A stretch of DNA of 64,000 nt, from positions 684,441 through 748,440 of the forward strand of contig NW_003101662.1 in the NCBI RefSeq assembly GCF_000003855.2, given 5' to 3'. The notes under the pieces were generated by a model that made no database searches, was not told where the DNA came from, and saw only the letters and a list, made by a program, of their open reading frames with translations. The position numbers and the translations under genes were made by a program. Within the stretch, counting starts at the first letter, position 1. Each line of letters begins with the position of its first letter. Of the stretch, positions 10,564 to 21,860 are shown piece by piece. Source of the stretch: Blastomyces gilchristii SLH14081. Lineage: Eukaryota; Ascomycota; Eurotiomycetes; Onygenales; Ajellomycetaceae.

Positions 10564-12586
10564 GCTGCTGCTGCTGTTGCTGCTGCTGTTGCTGGCGCTG
10601 TGGTGGTTTGTTTGGCATATCCCCTTGCTGCGGGGTTGGCAGTTGTGGAAGCCGCTGTTGGTGGATGGGTGGTAGCGGTTGTTGGCGCTGGACAGGATTT
10701 AGGGGGTGGGGTGCGAGGGGAGGTAGTGGGTGTTGTCTTGAGGGCTTTTGTTGGCGTGTGGGCTGTGCCGTTGGGTTGGGAGTTTGATTGGACGTATCTC
10801 TGAGTGGATTTGCTTGGTGTCCCTTGAATGGTGGTATTTCCGGTATGTGCATCGCAACTGGCTTCCTTGCGATCTGCTCTTGAGACGCGGGTGCTGGAGC
10901 GGGTGTAGGTGTGGTGGGTGTGGATGTAGGAGAGTGTTCTTGCATTTGTTGTGAGGCATTCGAGTCGTCGCTCGGGGACTCTCCAAGTCGAAGAAACCCG
11001 ATATCCTGCGCTAATGACTTTTGGAGCTCTCGATCATAATCGCTTGTGCTGGGGCTTTCCTTCTGGGGAGGCGGCGGTGGGGGCTTTGCAAAATGCGACG
11101 GTGTCTTGGGTACTGGTTCCTGGAAAAGCTTTTGTTTCTGGGCGGAGGGCTGGAGTGGAACTCTTGCAGCAGCCGCAGCTACAGGGGAAGCTGGGACTGC
11201 TGTGGGGATGTTGCGCTTTTGGGGAGATTTTGGAGGTGAAGGTGGACCTTTCATAATTTCCTTCGAGGATTTGTTCTGGATATGCAAGTCGGCCGGTCCC
11301 TTCCGCGGCTCGATTGGAGATCTATTTGTGTCTTCATGTGCCTGTGTTCTCGCATTTGCCGCCGCATCGTTCATTGTTCGTAGTCCACCTGCTCTCCCGC
11401 CAGCGGGTCTGACAGTACCGAAATCCCACAAGTCCTCTTCCTCAGGAGTAGGTTTGTGCGGGGCTTGGCGATAGTCTTGCTCGTCATCGTCATCCGCAGA
11501 TCGATTTCCATGAACTGCCTGCCATCGCTCTGATCGCTCGATCAACTCTGTGAGATACGTAGTTTTCTTTGCTCGCTTGATAAAAGGATGTTTCAGCAAC
11601 TCTTTGGCAGAAGGTCGCTCTCTAGGGTCTCTCTTTAAACACAACTCAACGAAGTCCTTAAAAGCTTTGCTGAAGTTTCCCTGTAGAACTGGGGGTGGAT
11701 TCTTGGGAATCAGGAAGAGAACTTTCATCGGATGGATGTCCGAGTATGGCGGCTCGCCTTGCGCCAATTCAATGGCTGTAATTCCCAATGACCATATGTC
11801 TGCTTTGTGGTCATAACCAGATTGTTTGATAACTTCCGGTGCCATCCAGAAAGGGGTACCGACAAAGGTGTTTTTCTTGGTCATGGTTGCAGAAAGTTGC
11901 CCAGAGACACCAAAATCTGCCAGCTTGACTTGACCATTCGCTCCAAGAAGTATGTTCGCAGCTAAGTTAAAAGGTTCTGTCAGCTCCAACAACTATGAAA
12001 AGACAATTTAAAAGCAATGGGGGTCTGGCCACCTTTGATATCTCTATGTAGCTTTTTGTCGCTGTGGAGATAGTCCAATCCTAGTAGTAGTTCTCGGAGA
12101 ATTATCATCACGTATTCCTCAGTAATAAGGCCCGCACGCATCAAGTCACAGCAACTTCCACCCGAACAAAACTCCATTATGATCCATAGGTCTGATCCCT
12201 TCAGAAACGAACCGTGGTATTTGGTGACATATGGCGAATTGAGCTCGGACAGGATTGAGATTTCTTGAATGATATCTTCGACTTCATCGTCTGCGTTTTC
12301 GACGTCGATGATTTTAATCGCAACAGCTTGACCTGTTCGTTTGTCTACTCTACAATTAGAATTAGCTAGTGCTCACGGCGCACGGCGCACGGGGGTTAGT
12401 ACGGTAGTTAGAGAAACACGCTTTTCAACACATACCCTTTGTACACTTTCCCAAAGCTCCCACCTCCTGTTAAAAAGAAGTTAGCCAAAGAGAATGCCAA
12501 CTGTATTTTCATCATGGTCGCACTCTAGACGTACCGATACAGTTCTGTTTGGTGTAGTAGGTTTCGGGGTCAACGGCGCCCTCCAT
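9971..12586 (-). CDS. STE20-family germinal-centre kinase (Sid1/SepL or MST type)
   Basis: A Ser/Thr kinase of 796 residues from exons 12586-12535, 12466-12436, 12349-12033 and 11961-9971. The catalytic domain (about residues 10-262) has the P-loop [11 protein letters not shown], the VAIK lysine near 40, HRDIKAAN near 129-136, DFG at 149-151 and FWMAPEV. The sequence is of the germinal-centre-kinase III group, whose fungal members (Sid1/SepL, Kic1/POD-6, MST-1) act in septation or morphogenesis networks; which orthologue this is cannot be settled here. The C-terminal half is low complexity, Pro-rich and carries a poly-Gln block at about 585-640 encoded largely by CAA repeats (10490-10600). 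The final about 100 residues are less biased and may be a partner-binding region. The start ATG lies directly before the conserved N-terminus. Confidence 0.93.
10500..10600 (-). repeat. CAA/CAG codon repeat encoding poly-Gln in the kinase
   Basis: On the plus strand this is a TTG-rich triplet array with TGC interruptions. It reads as a glutamine run with few substitutions and would be length-variable between isolates. Confidence 0.85.
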
Positions 12587-14452
12587 TTTTCGTAGGAACG
12601 CAGTAGCAATTCAATCACTTTGTGGAAATATCCAAGACAAGACGAGGCGATGTGATAGCCGATAATGTAGCCCTTCCTTCGATGTAATTGATATCCTGTG
12701 CTAAACTGCAGTTGTATTGGAGAATTTTGTATGGGAGAAGATGTGAGTCTGTCTGTTGCTCTCGGAACGATTGTAAAAATCGGGAAGAGGGGGGGGGGGG
12801 AGTGAGAATGAATTTATATGGTTATGTCAAGTGAGGCGGATTTTAGGGTACGAGTAATTTCTTTCGTCTTCTAATAACTATCGTCGTGCAGTTAAAAGAG
12901 ATTTGGCTTCGAGGATCCCTTGCTCATTGCGGGCGTCTGTACTATTATTGTTTACTTCGTGGGAACTGTTTATTTACAGCGCTCGAGGGTGTCAGTCATT
13001 CAGTCAGTCAGTCAGTCAGTCCACAACCCTAACCATTTCCGGTGCGAAAGATGCGGCTTTTTGACAGCGGAGACGACGTACCGTTCCAGTCATAAGTCGT
13101 CGAGTACAATATTTTAGCTTGATGCTCTGGGGCACTATCTGGTCATGTCATGTCATGGCGACCCGAAGTGTATTTGATGTCCGGTGGAGTGGACATGAAG
13201 AAGCTAGCTAAATATTTAGCTGACTGTTGAATATTTATTTAGCGGGGAAAGTGTGGGTGGGTGAGAACTTAAGTAAGTTATATTAGAAGATACAGACGGA
13301 GGATTGTCTCACGTCAACAACAAGAACAACAAGAACAACAACAAGAACAAGAACAACAACAACAACAGTTTTCAGTGAGGGAGACGCATTCAATTGATGA
13401 TGTCTCACAAGCATTTCTTAGGATCTACGTTACACCTACAATCTTTGTTTCTACGATCTGTAAAACAAAAACAGCGATTGCCGCCAATTTCCCATGCTGG
13501 ATCAGGCCAGGCACCAGAAGCTAATAAATGCGCAGTTATTGGGGGGGGGGGTTTTAGAACAGCTCAGACAGACTCTGATGACTCTCTGAGGTAGGGTAGA
13601 GTAGAGCTAGATGATTGGGCCAGCAGTTCCGCCGAATGATGAATCCTGGTAACTCGGGGGGACATTATTTGGGCTATGCTGTAAAAGTTATGTTATGTAT
13701 GATGTTTGAAGCTAACTTAATTAACTAAATATTTTAGTTGGTTAACTACTGCGTAACTAACTAGTTAACTATTTATTTATTAGTGTTCTGGTTTCTTTGG
13801 TTGATCTCCACCAATCGCTGTTGATGACTTCACTATTTTGAAACAAGTGAGAATACTATTAATATTATATATATATAACTACGCATTTTTATACAAAATT
13901 AAAAGTTTGTATTCTCACATTTATTTTATAATCTCAAAAGAACTTGGTTAGTTCTTACAAATGATGGACTACAGTCACATGCCTTTCAATCTATTATGTG
14001 TCCCCATCTGTGCAGTAGAGTAGGTTAGGCTACGGAATGCGGATTATAGAAATAATAAACAACAATTGCCATCCATTCATAGCAACTTAGGCCCAAAAAT
14101 TATAGTTACGCATTATTTTATACATAGCATGCTGACTTCTGCATTAATTCCTTTTTGAAGCATTTCATTTTTGGTTCTAGAGAGACCACTTCAACAAGAA
14201 TGCCATATCCCGAAAAGACAAAGTCACTCATCAGAAGATGAATGATTCATTTGGTCTATGAATGCTCATCACTACCAATTTCAATAAAGCCAGCGCCAAT
14301 TCCAGTTCCAGTTCCTATTCCTGTTCCTGTTGCAACATGGGTGCCAATTCCAGTTTGCCGGTATCATTGTCATCTCCATTTCCATTACCACAATCCCATC
14401 CCTATCCTCACTCCCTAAAAGCTACCTGCTTCCACACATCTGCACATAGAAA
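12587..14452. other. Intergenic: kinase promoter side and repeat-rich spacer
   Basis: No gene recognised. It contains G-runs (12790-12800 and 13541-13550), CAGT tandem units near 13000-13020, a CAA-rich array at 13315-13367 and the MITE-like interval listed separately. Confidence 0.55.
13750..14112. repeat. MITE-like interval bounded by 10-bp inverted repeats
   Basis: TGCGTAACTA at 13750-13759 and its exact reverse complement TAGTTACGCA at 14103-14112 bound 363 bp of AT-rich, non-coding DNA. An internal partial copy (ACTACGCA near 13877) is present. No clear target-site duplication is visible, so the assignment is tentative. Confidence 0.35.
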
Positions 14453-16273
14453 TCAATCCTCGACAAACCCAACCATAACCGTCCCATTCTTCAATCCCGC
14501 ATCCGAAATCGAGACATCCAACAGCCCAATCAAATTCTGGCCCATCGAGACTAGCTCAAACTCCACCCCAGCCTTATCCTCCGACAACGGTGACGCCTTC
14601 AGCCACTCGTAGATGCGCCGGACGGGGTCGGATAGGTTGAAGCGCCGGATCACGCGGCCGGTTGGGTGGCGGAATTGGATTCGGGTTACAGTTGCTGGGT
14701 CTGGGCTGGGCTCTGTGTGGGGGTTATTAGATGGGATGGAGGCGAAGGTCGGGTTTTGGCGGGACTCGTCCGCTTCCTCTTCTTCTTCTTCTTCTTCTTG
14801 TTGCTGTCGACCGTTTGGTGCTGCGTCGACGTCCATATCCTCGTCTAGGTTTGATACCTTCCCCTTTCCTTTGATATCGCCAATGCTCCTCGTCAGATCG
14901 TCGGGATCCTCATATCTGCTCTTCGCGTCTTTCTGGCTCTGGCCTTCCAGACTATTCTTCAGGGCCATTTCCAACATCTCCTCCTCAGTCATGGTTTCGA
15001 GCTGGCGCTCCTGCTTCACTTCTGGTTTCCGCCTGGCAACGGGGTTCCGCACAGTATGGTCTAAACTGTAGCGATCCAGGAATTCGTGGACTTGCATTAG
15101 GAAATCCGACGGCTTTATGACTGGGCGTCCAGTCCATGCTTTTACTTGCTCGCCCGTTCGTGGGTCAACAATCGCGATATGTGGATAGTTACCTTGCACG
15201 TCGAAGCCGGGGAAGTAATATTGAATATACTGCGAGCCGCGCGGGTCGTCCTTGGAGTATTGCAGGAATATGAAATGCTCTTTTACTGTCTCCATAACGC
15301 CCGGGTTTTTCCAGAGATCTCTATTTAGAACTTGGCAATCGAAAACAGATGCGTCCTGGATGTTGACTAGCAACCATTTCATCTTTTCCCGACCTTCATC
15401 CCGGGCCAGGTCCCAGGGGAGTTTCGACATGATCTCAAAGGGTGGACGGTACATTTCAGCAAGCATACTAGATTTGATAGAGGCGTTGGAAGCTCCACCC
15501 GTAGCCTCTGCTAAGGATGCCCGATGTGACGCCGAATCATCCTGATTCCAGATCGACGATGAGACGGGTCTTTGGTTGAAAATGCCCGGTCTACCTATGT
15601 TTCGCAAAATATCAGCCCACGAACATACAGAATGTTACAGGAAATAAAATAAAAAGCAGTAGACAAGCTACATACTTCCTCTAGCTTGCTGCCTAGCCCG
15701 CAACTGACGCATCACGGCATCATCCAGACCATCTTCGGCATCAAACCCCATACCAGGCCCGACCAGGGTCTCCGTTGTTCGGGCCAAGGGAGCGCGTACA
15801 CCGCCCCCGCCTGCGGGACCAAAACTCTCAGCACCAGCATAAAATTCTTCTTGTAAACGGCGCGCCATGGCTTCGTCATCGTCAAATGTAGAATACCCTG
15901 CGGGTTGTGGTGGTGGCTGACCGGCAGAGGAAGCTGACTGGCGTGATGTCCGTACGGGGATATTCGTGCCTCCTCCATGTATATCGTTATAATCGTCATC
16001 AGAGTCCAAATGGACAACGCCGTGTTCGTCTTCGTAGCCTGGTGGTGGGCGTGAGGGTCGTGATGAGGGTGGAGGAACAGGCGGAGGAGAATGAGAAGTA
16101 GGAATTTGGTGTTGTGAAGGGGTGGGTTCCTGTTGGATATCAGCGCCTCCATTCTCGAAGTACAGCTGCATAGCGGTTTCGAGGTTGCCGTCGGTCAACT
16201 GCAGGTACCGGGCGGCGACCTCTGGGGAGGAACCCGTGATCTCAGTGAACCCTGCCACCGCGTCGTCCGCCAT
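14453..16273 (-). CDS. ubx5: UBA-UAS-UIM-UBX protein (Ubx5/UBXN7-like Cdc48 cofactor)
   Basis: A 579-residue protein from exons 16273-15676 and 15594-14453. The N-terminal about 45 residues form a UBA-like ubiquitin-binding domain (EITGSSPEVAARYLQ). About residues 240-385 form a UAS thioredoxin-like fold (KWLLVNIQDASVF, FLQYSKDDPRGSQY). A ubiquitin-interacting motif follows at about 400-415 (TEEEMLEMALKNSLE), and the C-terminal 90 residues are a UBX domain, which in this family binds the Cdc48/p97 N-domain. This order is that of yeast Ubx5 and human UBXN7, adaptors linking ubiquitylated clients and cullin ligases to Cdc48. A Glu-rich run precedes the UBX domain. The ATG chosen is the first in frame with the UBA domain. 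The gene is divergent from cdc6 across about 1.05 kb. Confidence 0.92.
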
Positions 16274-17123
16274 GGCAAAGGAGGGTGTTTGTGTTGTCTT
16301 CTTTGCTTTTTAGGGAGATGGATGTATTTAAGAAGACTTTCGGGTAGGTGTACGACAAATGAAGGAGGATATATGAGAAGTAGGAAGTTAAACTAATCAG
16401 AAAGCAGGCTGTCCTTTTGTGTCGTGGAGGAGGGGCATCAAAGGGAGGGAGGAACTAAGGAACACGGCAATAGCCGATGCAGTAAAGTTCAGTTGAAAAG
16501 GACAACAAAAAGATGAACATGCAGAATCAAGGGGATCGCCGTCTAAATGAGATGCTTCTAGAGTCTAAGATGGTTGGCAAAGAAACAGGAGGCGGATTGG
16601 GAGTTGACGTGAAGAGGTGACGGTCTGGAAATGATTATTTTGCCCGGCTCAAGGCCGCTGGAGAAGTGACGATATCTGGATGAGTCAGCATGTGGAGAGG
16701 GGGGGATCAGGAGTATAGTTATTCCGAACTCCAGGAGCTTAAGCGTGAAAATAGCATGGATACGGGAGGGAACAGAGACAGACTGCGCTATTATTTATGC
16801 ACAGCTGACTCATCCAATTATCCATGGCTGCTAAAGTGGTTCGGATGGTCTCCCGTAGTTATAGGTTTGACTACGCGACCGACCCCGTTGGTTTGTTCAT
16901 TGTGTGCTAGTAGCTAATAAGGAGTGTATGTAGTGAATAAAGAATAGTGGAGTAACTGTAATGCAAAAGAATTCATTTCTTTATTTAACATATATCATCC
17001 CTTACTTATTTAATCAGTATCATGTCTGTCCTCGAGTTAGTTATCAAGGGGTGCAAAATCGCCAGCCTGCAATATCCAGGCCACAACTTACAAGATGGAA
17101 TGGACCAAGTGATTTAGCGTCAG
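16274..17123. promoter_or_regulatory. Divergent promoter region of the UBX gene and cdc6
   Basis: No gene is seen between the two divergent starts. The cdc6-proximal part holds the MCB cluster listed next. Confidence 0.5.
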
Positions 17124-17189
17124 ACGCGTCGTGGCGTGGGGGTTCGCGTCTGGCAATCGTATGGCCACGCGTGTGCCTACTTAACGCGA
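17124..17189. promoter_or_regulatory. MCB-type (ACGCGT) cluster upstream of cdc6
   Basis: Perfect ACGCGT boxes lie at 17124-17129 and 17167-17172, with TTCGCGT at 17143-17149 and AACGCGA at 17183-17189. They are 140-205 bp before the cdc6 ATG. In yeasts MBF (Mbp1/Swi6 type) binds ACGCGT and drives G1/S genes including CDC6/cdc18, so cell-cycle control is a well-founded inference. Confidence 0.75.
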
Positions 17190-17328
17190 CCACTCACCCA
17201 ATGTACCTTTTAAGCCCGCAGGTGGTAAGGGTACTTCATTCCTCGGCCTCAACTTCTCGCTGCTTCAACCGCCGCCAGGTATCTCCCCCCTCTCCACTTC
17301 CCTCTAAACCAGCGAGTGTTATCCTGCA

Positions 17329-19615
17329 ATGGCTTCCTCCGTCGTGCTGGGCAAGAGACTGCGCAATGGTAAGTGCTTTCCGTGATTGATTAATTTCCTG
17401 TCAATTGCCCAATTTGCTGCAAGATTCTTACTCCTCGGGTATTACCTAGCAGATAATGCCTCCGTTGCTATATCGTTGCGCTCCAGCAAACGACAGGCCC
17501 AAGTCCTTCCTCAACCTCAAATTCACGAGGAGGAAGAGTCCAATGACGAGAATGACGAGCTCTCTATACCGCACTCAACCGGCTGCAGATCTAGACAGCG
17601 GCGTCGAGGCGTCACGACCACCACCAAACGAAGAACCCTCCCCGTTCGTAATGTGCGCTCGAAACATACCGTTCCTGACAAAACCATCGACGAGTCTATA
17701 TCCCCTTCAAATACCGCTATTATACCGGGTAAGTTCTGATCTGGGTCCTCTCAATCTGATTTTCCCTCCGAGTTCGCCCACAGAGAAAGAAAAATGCTAA
17801 CACAGTCCTTAAGATGAAAATACGCGCCCCTATGAATTCACCACTCCCAAGACACCATCCCGCTACAGAGATGCGCTCTCTCATAATAACGATAATACCA
17901 AAATTAAACCCGTCCCCGTTACTCCCAGACACCGCGTGCAAGTTTTCTCTTCGGGAAGACCCTTGACCCCGCGAACTCCACGCATGATCGCTTCCCCAGC
18001 GCCTGTTCAGACTGTCTACACACCGGCCCGTCAACTGTTTGCAAGGAGTGCTACCCCAGGTCGACTCGTGGGCCGGGACAGTGAGCGACAAGAATTGTCC
18101 TCATTCATTCAAAATGCGGTGCAATCGCGTCAGGGTGGTTGTATGTATGTCAGCGGACCGCCTGGAACGGGCAAGTCGGCCATGGTGGACGAACTATGTC
18201 AGGATCTCAGTGTGGATGTGGATCTGAAGAAGGAAACTATTAAGATCGCCCGTATCAACTGTGCGAGCATGACAAACTCGAAAGATATTTACGCGAAGCT
18301 TGCAGATGAGTTGTGTGAGGATCCGCAGCTGTTCAAGCAGAGTCGGACTGAATTGCTGGCTGGAATGTTCGTGCAGAAGAAACGCACGAGTTCTTCTGCT
18401 ACGCCCTCCGCGCTCTTCCTCGTGGCGCTCGATGAGATCGACCACCTTCTTACCACTGACGTCGAAACCCTCTATACTCTCTTCGAATGGTCCCTACAGC
18501 CCCACTCGCGCCTTGTGTTAATCGGTATCGCCAACGCTCTCGATCTGACTGACAGATTCCTACCCCGTCTAAAATCCAAGAACATGAAACCACTGCTCTT
18601 GCCATTCTTACCCTACACCGCGTCGCAGATCGCCGGCATCATTTCTACCCGACTCCGCTCCCTGCTACCCACTTCTAATAACGCTAAAACTACTGCAACA
18701 ATTGTTCCGGAAGATTTCACTCCCTTCCTCCACCCCGCTGCAATCCAACTCTGCGCGCGAAAAGTGGCATCTCAAACAGGTGACCTGCGCAAGGCGTTCG
18801 ACATCGTCCGCCGCACCATCGACCTTGTCGAGCAGCAAACGCGGCAGACACAGAAGCCTAGCTCTTCCTACCAGTCGCCTTCGAAAATACCCTTAGTTGA
18901 GAATGCGAATCTAGCCTCCTCCTTGATTTCACCACCCGATACGCCATCATCATCATCATCTTCTTCTTCTTCGATGACTCCAGCTACGGCTACAGTGTAT
19001 ACACCCGTCACAGCACCCAGGGCAACGGTCGCACACGTCGCGCGTGTCACGGCCAGCGCTTTTGGTCAGGGAACTGTGCAGCGGCTGCAAGGGTTGAATT
19101 TACAGCAAAAGGCGGCGCTTTGCGTGCTTATTGCGCTTGGTCGGAGGAAGGTCGATAACAGAGACAGCGGTATACTAGATACGCCATCGTTATCTAAATC
19201 CCCACGATCAACGAAATCTTCTGTAGCTGCGGGAGTTGTTGCGGCACCAACAGTCAACGAGTTATTCGTCACGTACTCGGGGCTGTGTCGCCGGGATAAG
19301 ATTCTGCAACCCCTCGCAGCAACCGAGTTTAGGGATGTTATTGGCAGTCTGGAAACGTTGGGGTTGGTTGGGGAGGCGCAGGCACAGGGCCGAGGACGCG
19401 GGTCTACATCCGCTACTGGTGGTGTTGGTGGTGGACCTGCTGGGTTACGGACACCCTCGAAACCGAAGACACCTACACGGATGGCTGGTCGCGTGACTGG
19501 GGCTGGAGCGGATGAGAGAATGCTTGTTTGCTTTGTGGGTGAGGGGGAGGTCGAGAAGCTTATTTGTGGGGAGGGAGAGGGCATTCTTAGGGGGTTGTTC
19601 CGAGCGGAGGTCTAG
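17329..19615 (+). CDS. cdc6: Cdc6/Cdc18 DNA replication licensing ATPase
   Basis: A 706-residue AAA+ protein from exons 17329-17368, 17450-17728 and 17814-19615; the second exon could instead begin at 17453, still in frame. Cdc6 loads the MCM helicase with ORC and Cdt1 at origins in G1. Walker A GPPGTGKS is at about 221-228, Walker B LVALDEID near 309, sensor 1 (IGIANALDLTDRFLPRL) near 340 and a sensor-2 block GDLRKAFDI near 435. The C-terminal region fits the winged helix, with low-complexity insertions. The N-terminus is basic and carries SP/TP sites (TPRTPR, SPAP) typical of CDK regulation and turnover. Orc1 is excluded by the absence of a BAH domain and by length. The upstream MCB boxes fit periodic expression. 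Confidence 0.92.
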
Positions 19616-20084
19616 AGCTGTTAGTGTATTTGGTGGTGCATTGATATGTGTTTGTTTGCATTCATTTGCTTTGATATAGCATTTGCTTTGCTATGGCATT
19701 TGCATGGCGTTTTTGCGATGTATGGGTATACTTGTATTCTTTTCCTGGATGCAGATTCGATCCGGTTTGTATGACTGGGCTGGAGTTGTGTTTTTATATT
19801 GTTTTATTTTTCCCAATTGTTATTGTTATTTCTATCATTACCGAGTTGGAGTTCTGTTGGTGGTATTATTTCTGGTTTACCACTGGGCGTTCGTTTGTAT
19901 GAATAAAATATAGTATGGGTATTGATGATAAGTTAATAGTCATAGGCACAATATAGAGTACACTCCGTATATTTTACATTCTACTCTCTTTCCCAGCATG
20001 CTGAAGTTTTGTATGCGGTCTTGAGCAATATTCTTATCACATTCAACTTCACAGTCAGTTATATAGATATAAATATATGACCCC
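19616..20084. other. Intergenic downstream of cdc6
   Basis: T-rich 3' region; no gene recognised. A near-match ACTCCGTA lies at about 19962-19969. Confidence 0.5.
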
Positions 20085-21860
20085 CCAAACCACAACCCCC
20101 AAGGGACTCAGCTGAGGAACAAACATCCGCCGTGATATCTTCATATACAAATTTTTTCTGCATGGACACGCCATAGTTGAACGTATCCATCGGATGCGCG
20201 GGGTTGAGGATGGCGAAGTCGAAGCGGCGGAGTAGCTTGATATATCAACTCTTGTCAGCAATATCCAAAAAATAATAAAAGATTACAAGATAAATCCCAC
20301 ACACACCTCAACAAGCACCTTGTTAATCTCCAGCAGCGAGATTGGCTTTCCCAAACACCCCCATTTCCCCTGCCCAAACACCAGCTCCACCGTCCTCTCC
20401 ATCCGATTCACGTTCACCCTCTCCGCCTCCCTTTCCCCATTACTCTCATCCTGAGAGAACTCCCTCCTCTCCAGCCACCGGCCAGGCGAAAACACCTCCG
20501 CGTCCCCACCAAACACTTCTTTATCCCTCAACACGGCCCTCGCACTCCATCCCACATTCGTACCCCCCCGGCACCTTCACACCGCACACCATGGCCTCTC
20601 GCGGACAGATGCGCGGCATGATGCCTGTGATCGGGGGCCAGAAACGGAAGCACTCCTTAATGCATGCTTGCAGGTACGGAAGGGCACGGGCTTCGGCGTC
20701 AGTGACTGGGGAGGAGATGCGAGATTGGGAGATGGCTCTGTCGATTTCGGAGGCGAGGGTTGTGTAGGTTTTGGGGGAGGTTGTGAGGAGGAGGAGGGCG
20801 ATGCGGAGGGTTGTGGCGGTTGTGTCGGAGCCGGCGACGCTGGAGTGGGCGTGTTAACTATGTATATATGTGGATGGCTTCTATCTTGTTCAATTTTTTC
20901 TTGATTACTCCGCTCATGCACTTTGCGGTGAGGGAATATCTTGCATGCATCGTTTATATAGACAGACAGAGGGAGGAAGATGCTTACATCTGGACCAGGG
21001 ATTCTGCTTCCGCATCCCTCTGGCTAAGGCCGTGGGCAACAAACGAGCCCAGCATGTCCGGCTTGGTGATTTTATTTTGGTCCATATCGCTCTGCGACGA
21101 CTTCTTTGGCGATGCTGCAAGATTTGTTTTTTTCATGTTAACTCACTCATTCATCAAAAGTAATAGGTCAGAGGAACAGACCCCATAACCCTCCCTAAAT
21201 AAGCCAACAACATCCCGTATGTGACGGTAGAAATGCCTTGAACAGGCGCGACTGCAACACATTCACCAACCCGGGCAGCAGAGCAATCATCTGCATGAGC
21301 GGCAGCGACTCCTCTGTCGTTTTGATGTAATCAAAGAGGTCGCCATGCTTGTCCAGGAACCCGAACGTACGCCCCGAACGCAATGGTCGAAATCACGTCA
21401 AGGGTCAGATACTGGACTTTGCGCGCAATATCGACTGGCCGCAGCTCCGTGTCAGTGCACAGGTACTTGCTCTCGATGAGCCGGATGAATTTGGCGACTT
21501 GCGTGTCTACTAGGTAGGGCATTGTTCAGCAATCTAAAAAATTTTGAGGTCCAAAGTGGCAGGGCGGAGGTATGTAAATCTTACGCCCGGAGCCAGCTTG
21601 GATCTCAGAACAGTGTGCAGCGTGTTATCACGCATGGACAGCGTGCAGTCTCTCGGGAGGATCGAGCTGGAAGAAGCCCTTGTACCAGGGCGAGCGATCC
21701 CATTCAGACCGAACTCCCCACATCCGTCGCACTTCGGCGGGATTGCCGCAGATAATATAATTAGGCGGCGACTCGCACAAGCGGCCCTGCGATCGCATGT
21801 CAGCTTGTTGAGAGAACTTGTTGCAATAATGGCAGCATAAATTTGGCTCGGGACAAATAC
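20085..21860 (-). pseudogene. Cytochrome P450 pseudogene (pisatin-demethylase-like)
   Basis: P450 blocks follow in the right order on the minus strand but in changing frames. They are an N-terminal segment (PPNYIICGNPAEVRRMW, LRSKLAPG), a VDTQVAKFIRLIESKYL block, DVISTIAFG, a YIKTTEESLPLMQ block, AKEVVAERYG, the I-helix AGSDTTATTLR, an ExxR motif (ECFRFWPP), SPGRWLE, the haem loop FGQGKWGCLGKPI and a C-terminal ELLRRFDFAILNP-type strand. Single-base frame breaks occur near 21655, 21373, 21077, 20563-20569 (C7 run) and 20152-20157 (T6 run), with a probable further one near 21215. Each clear one is an extra base. The Cys ligand survives. The parent family resembles fungal pisatin demethylases. 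Either it is a recent pseudogene or the assembly has local insertion errors. Confidence 0.75.

Noticed and set aside
10951..11474. Overlapping plus-strand ORFs
   Set aside because: Antisense to the kinase C-terminal exon, with no domain.
14613..15071. 152-residue plus-strand ORF
   Set aside because: Mirror frame of the UBX-domain exon; composition is that of an antisense shadow.
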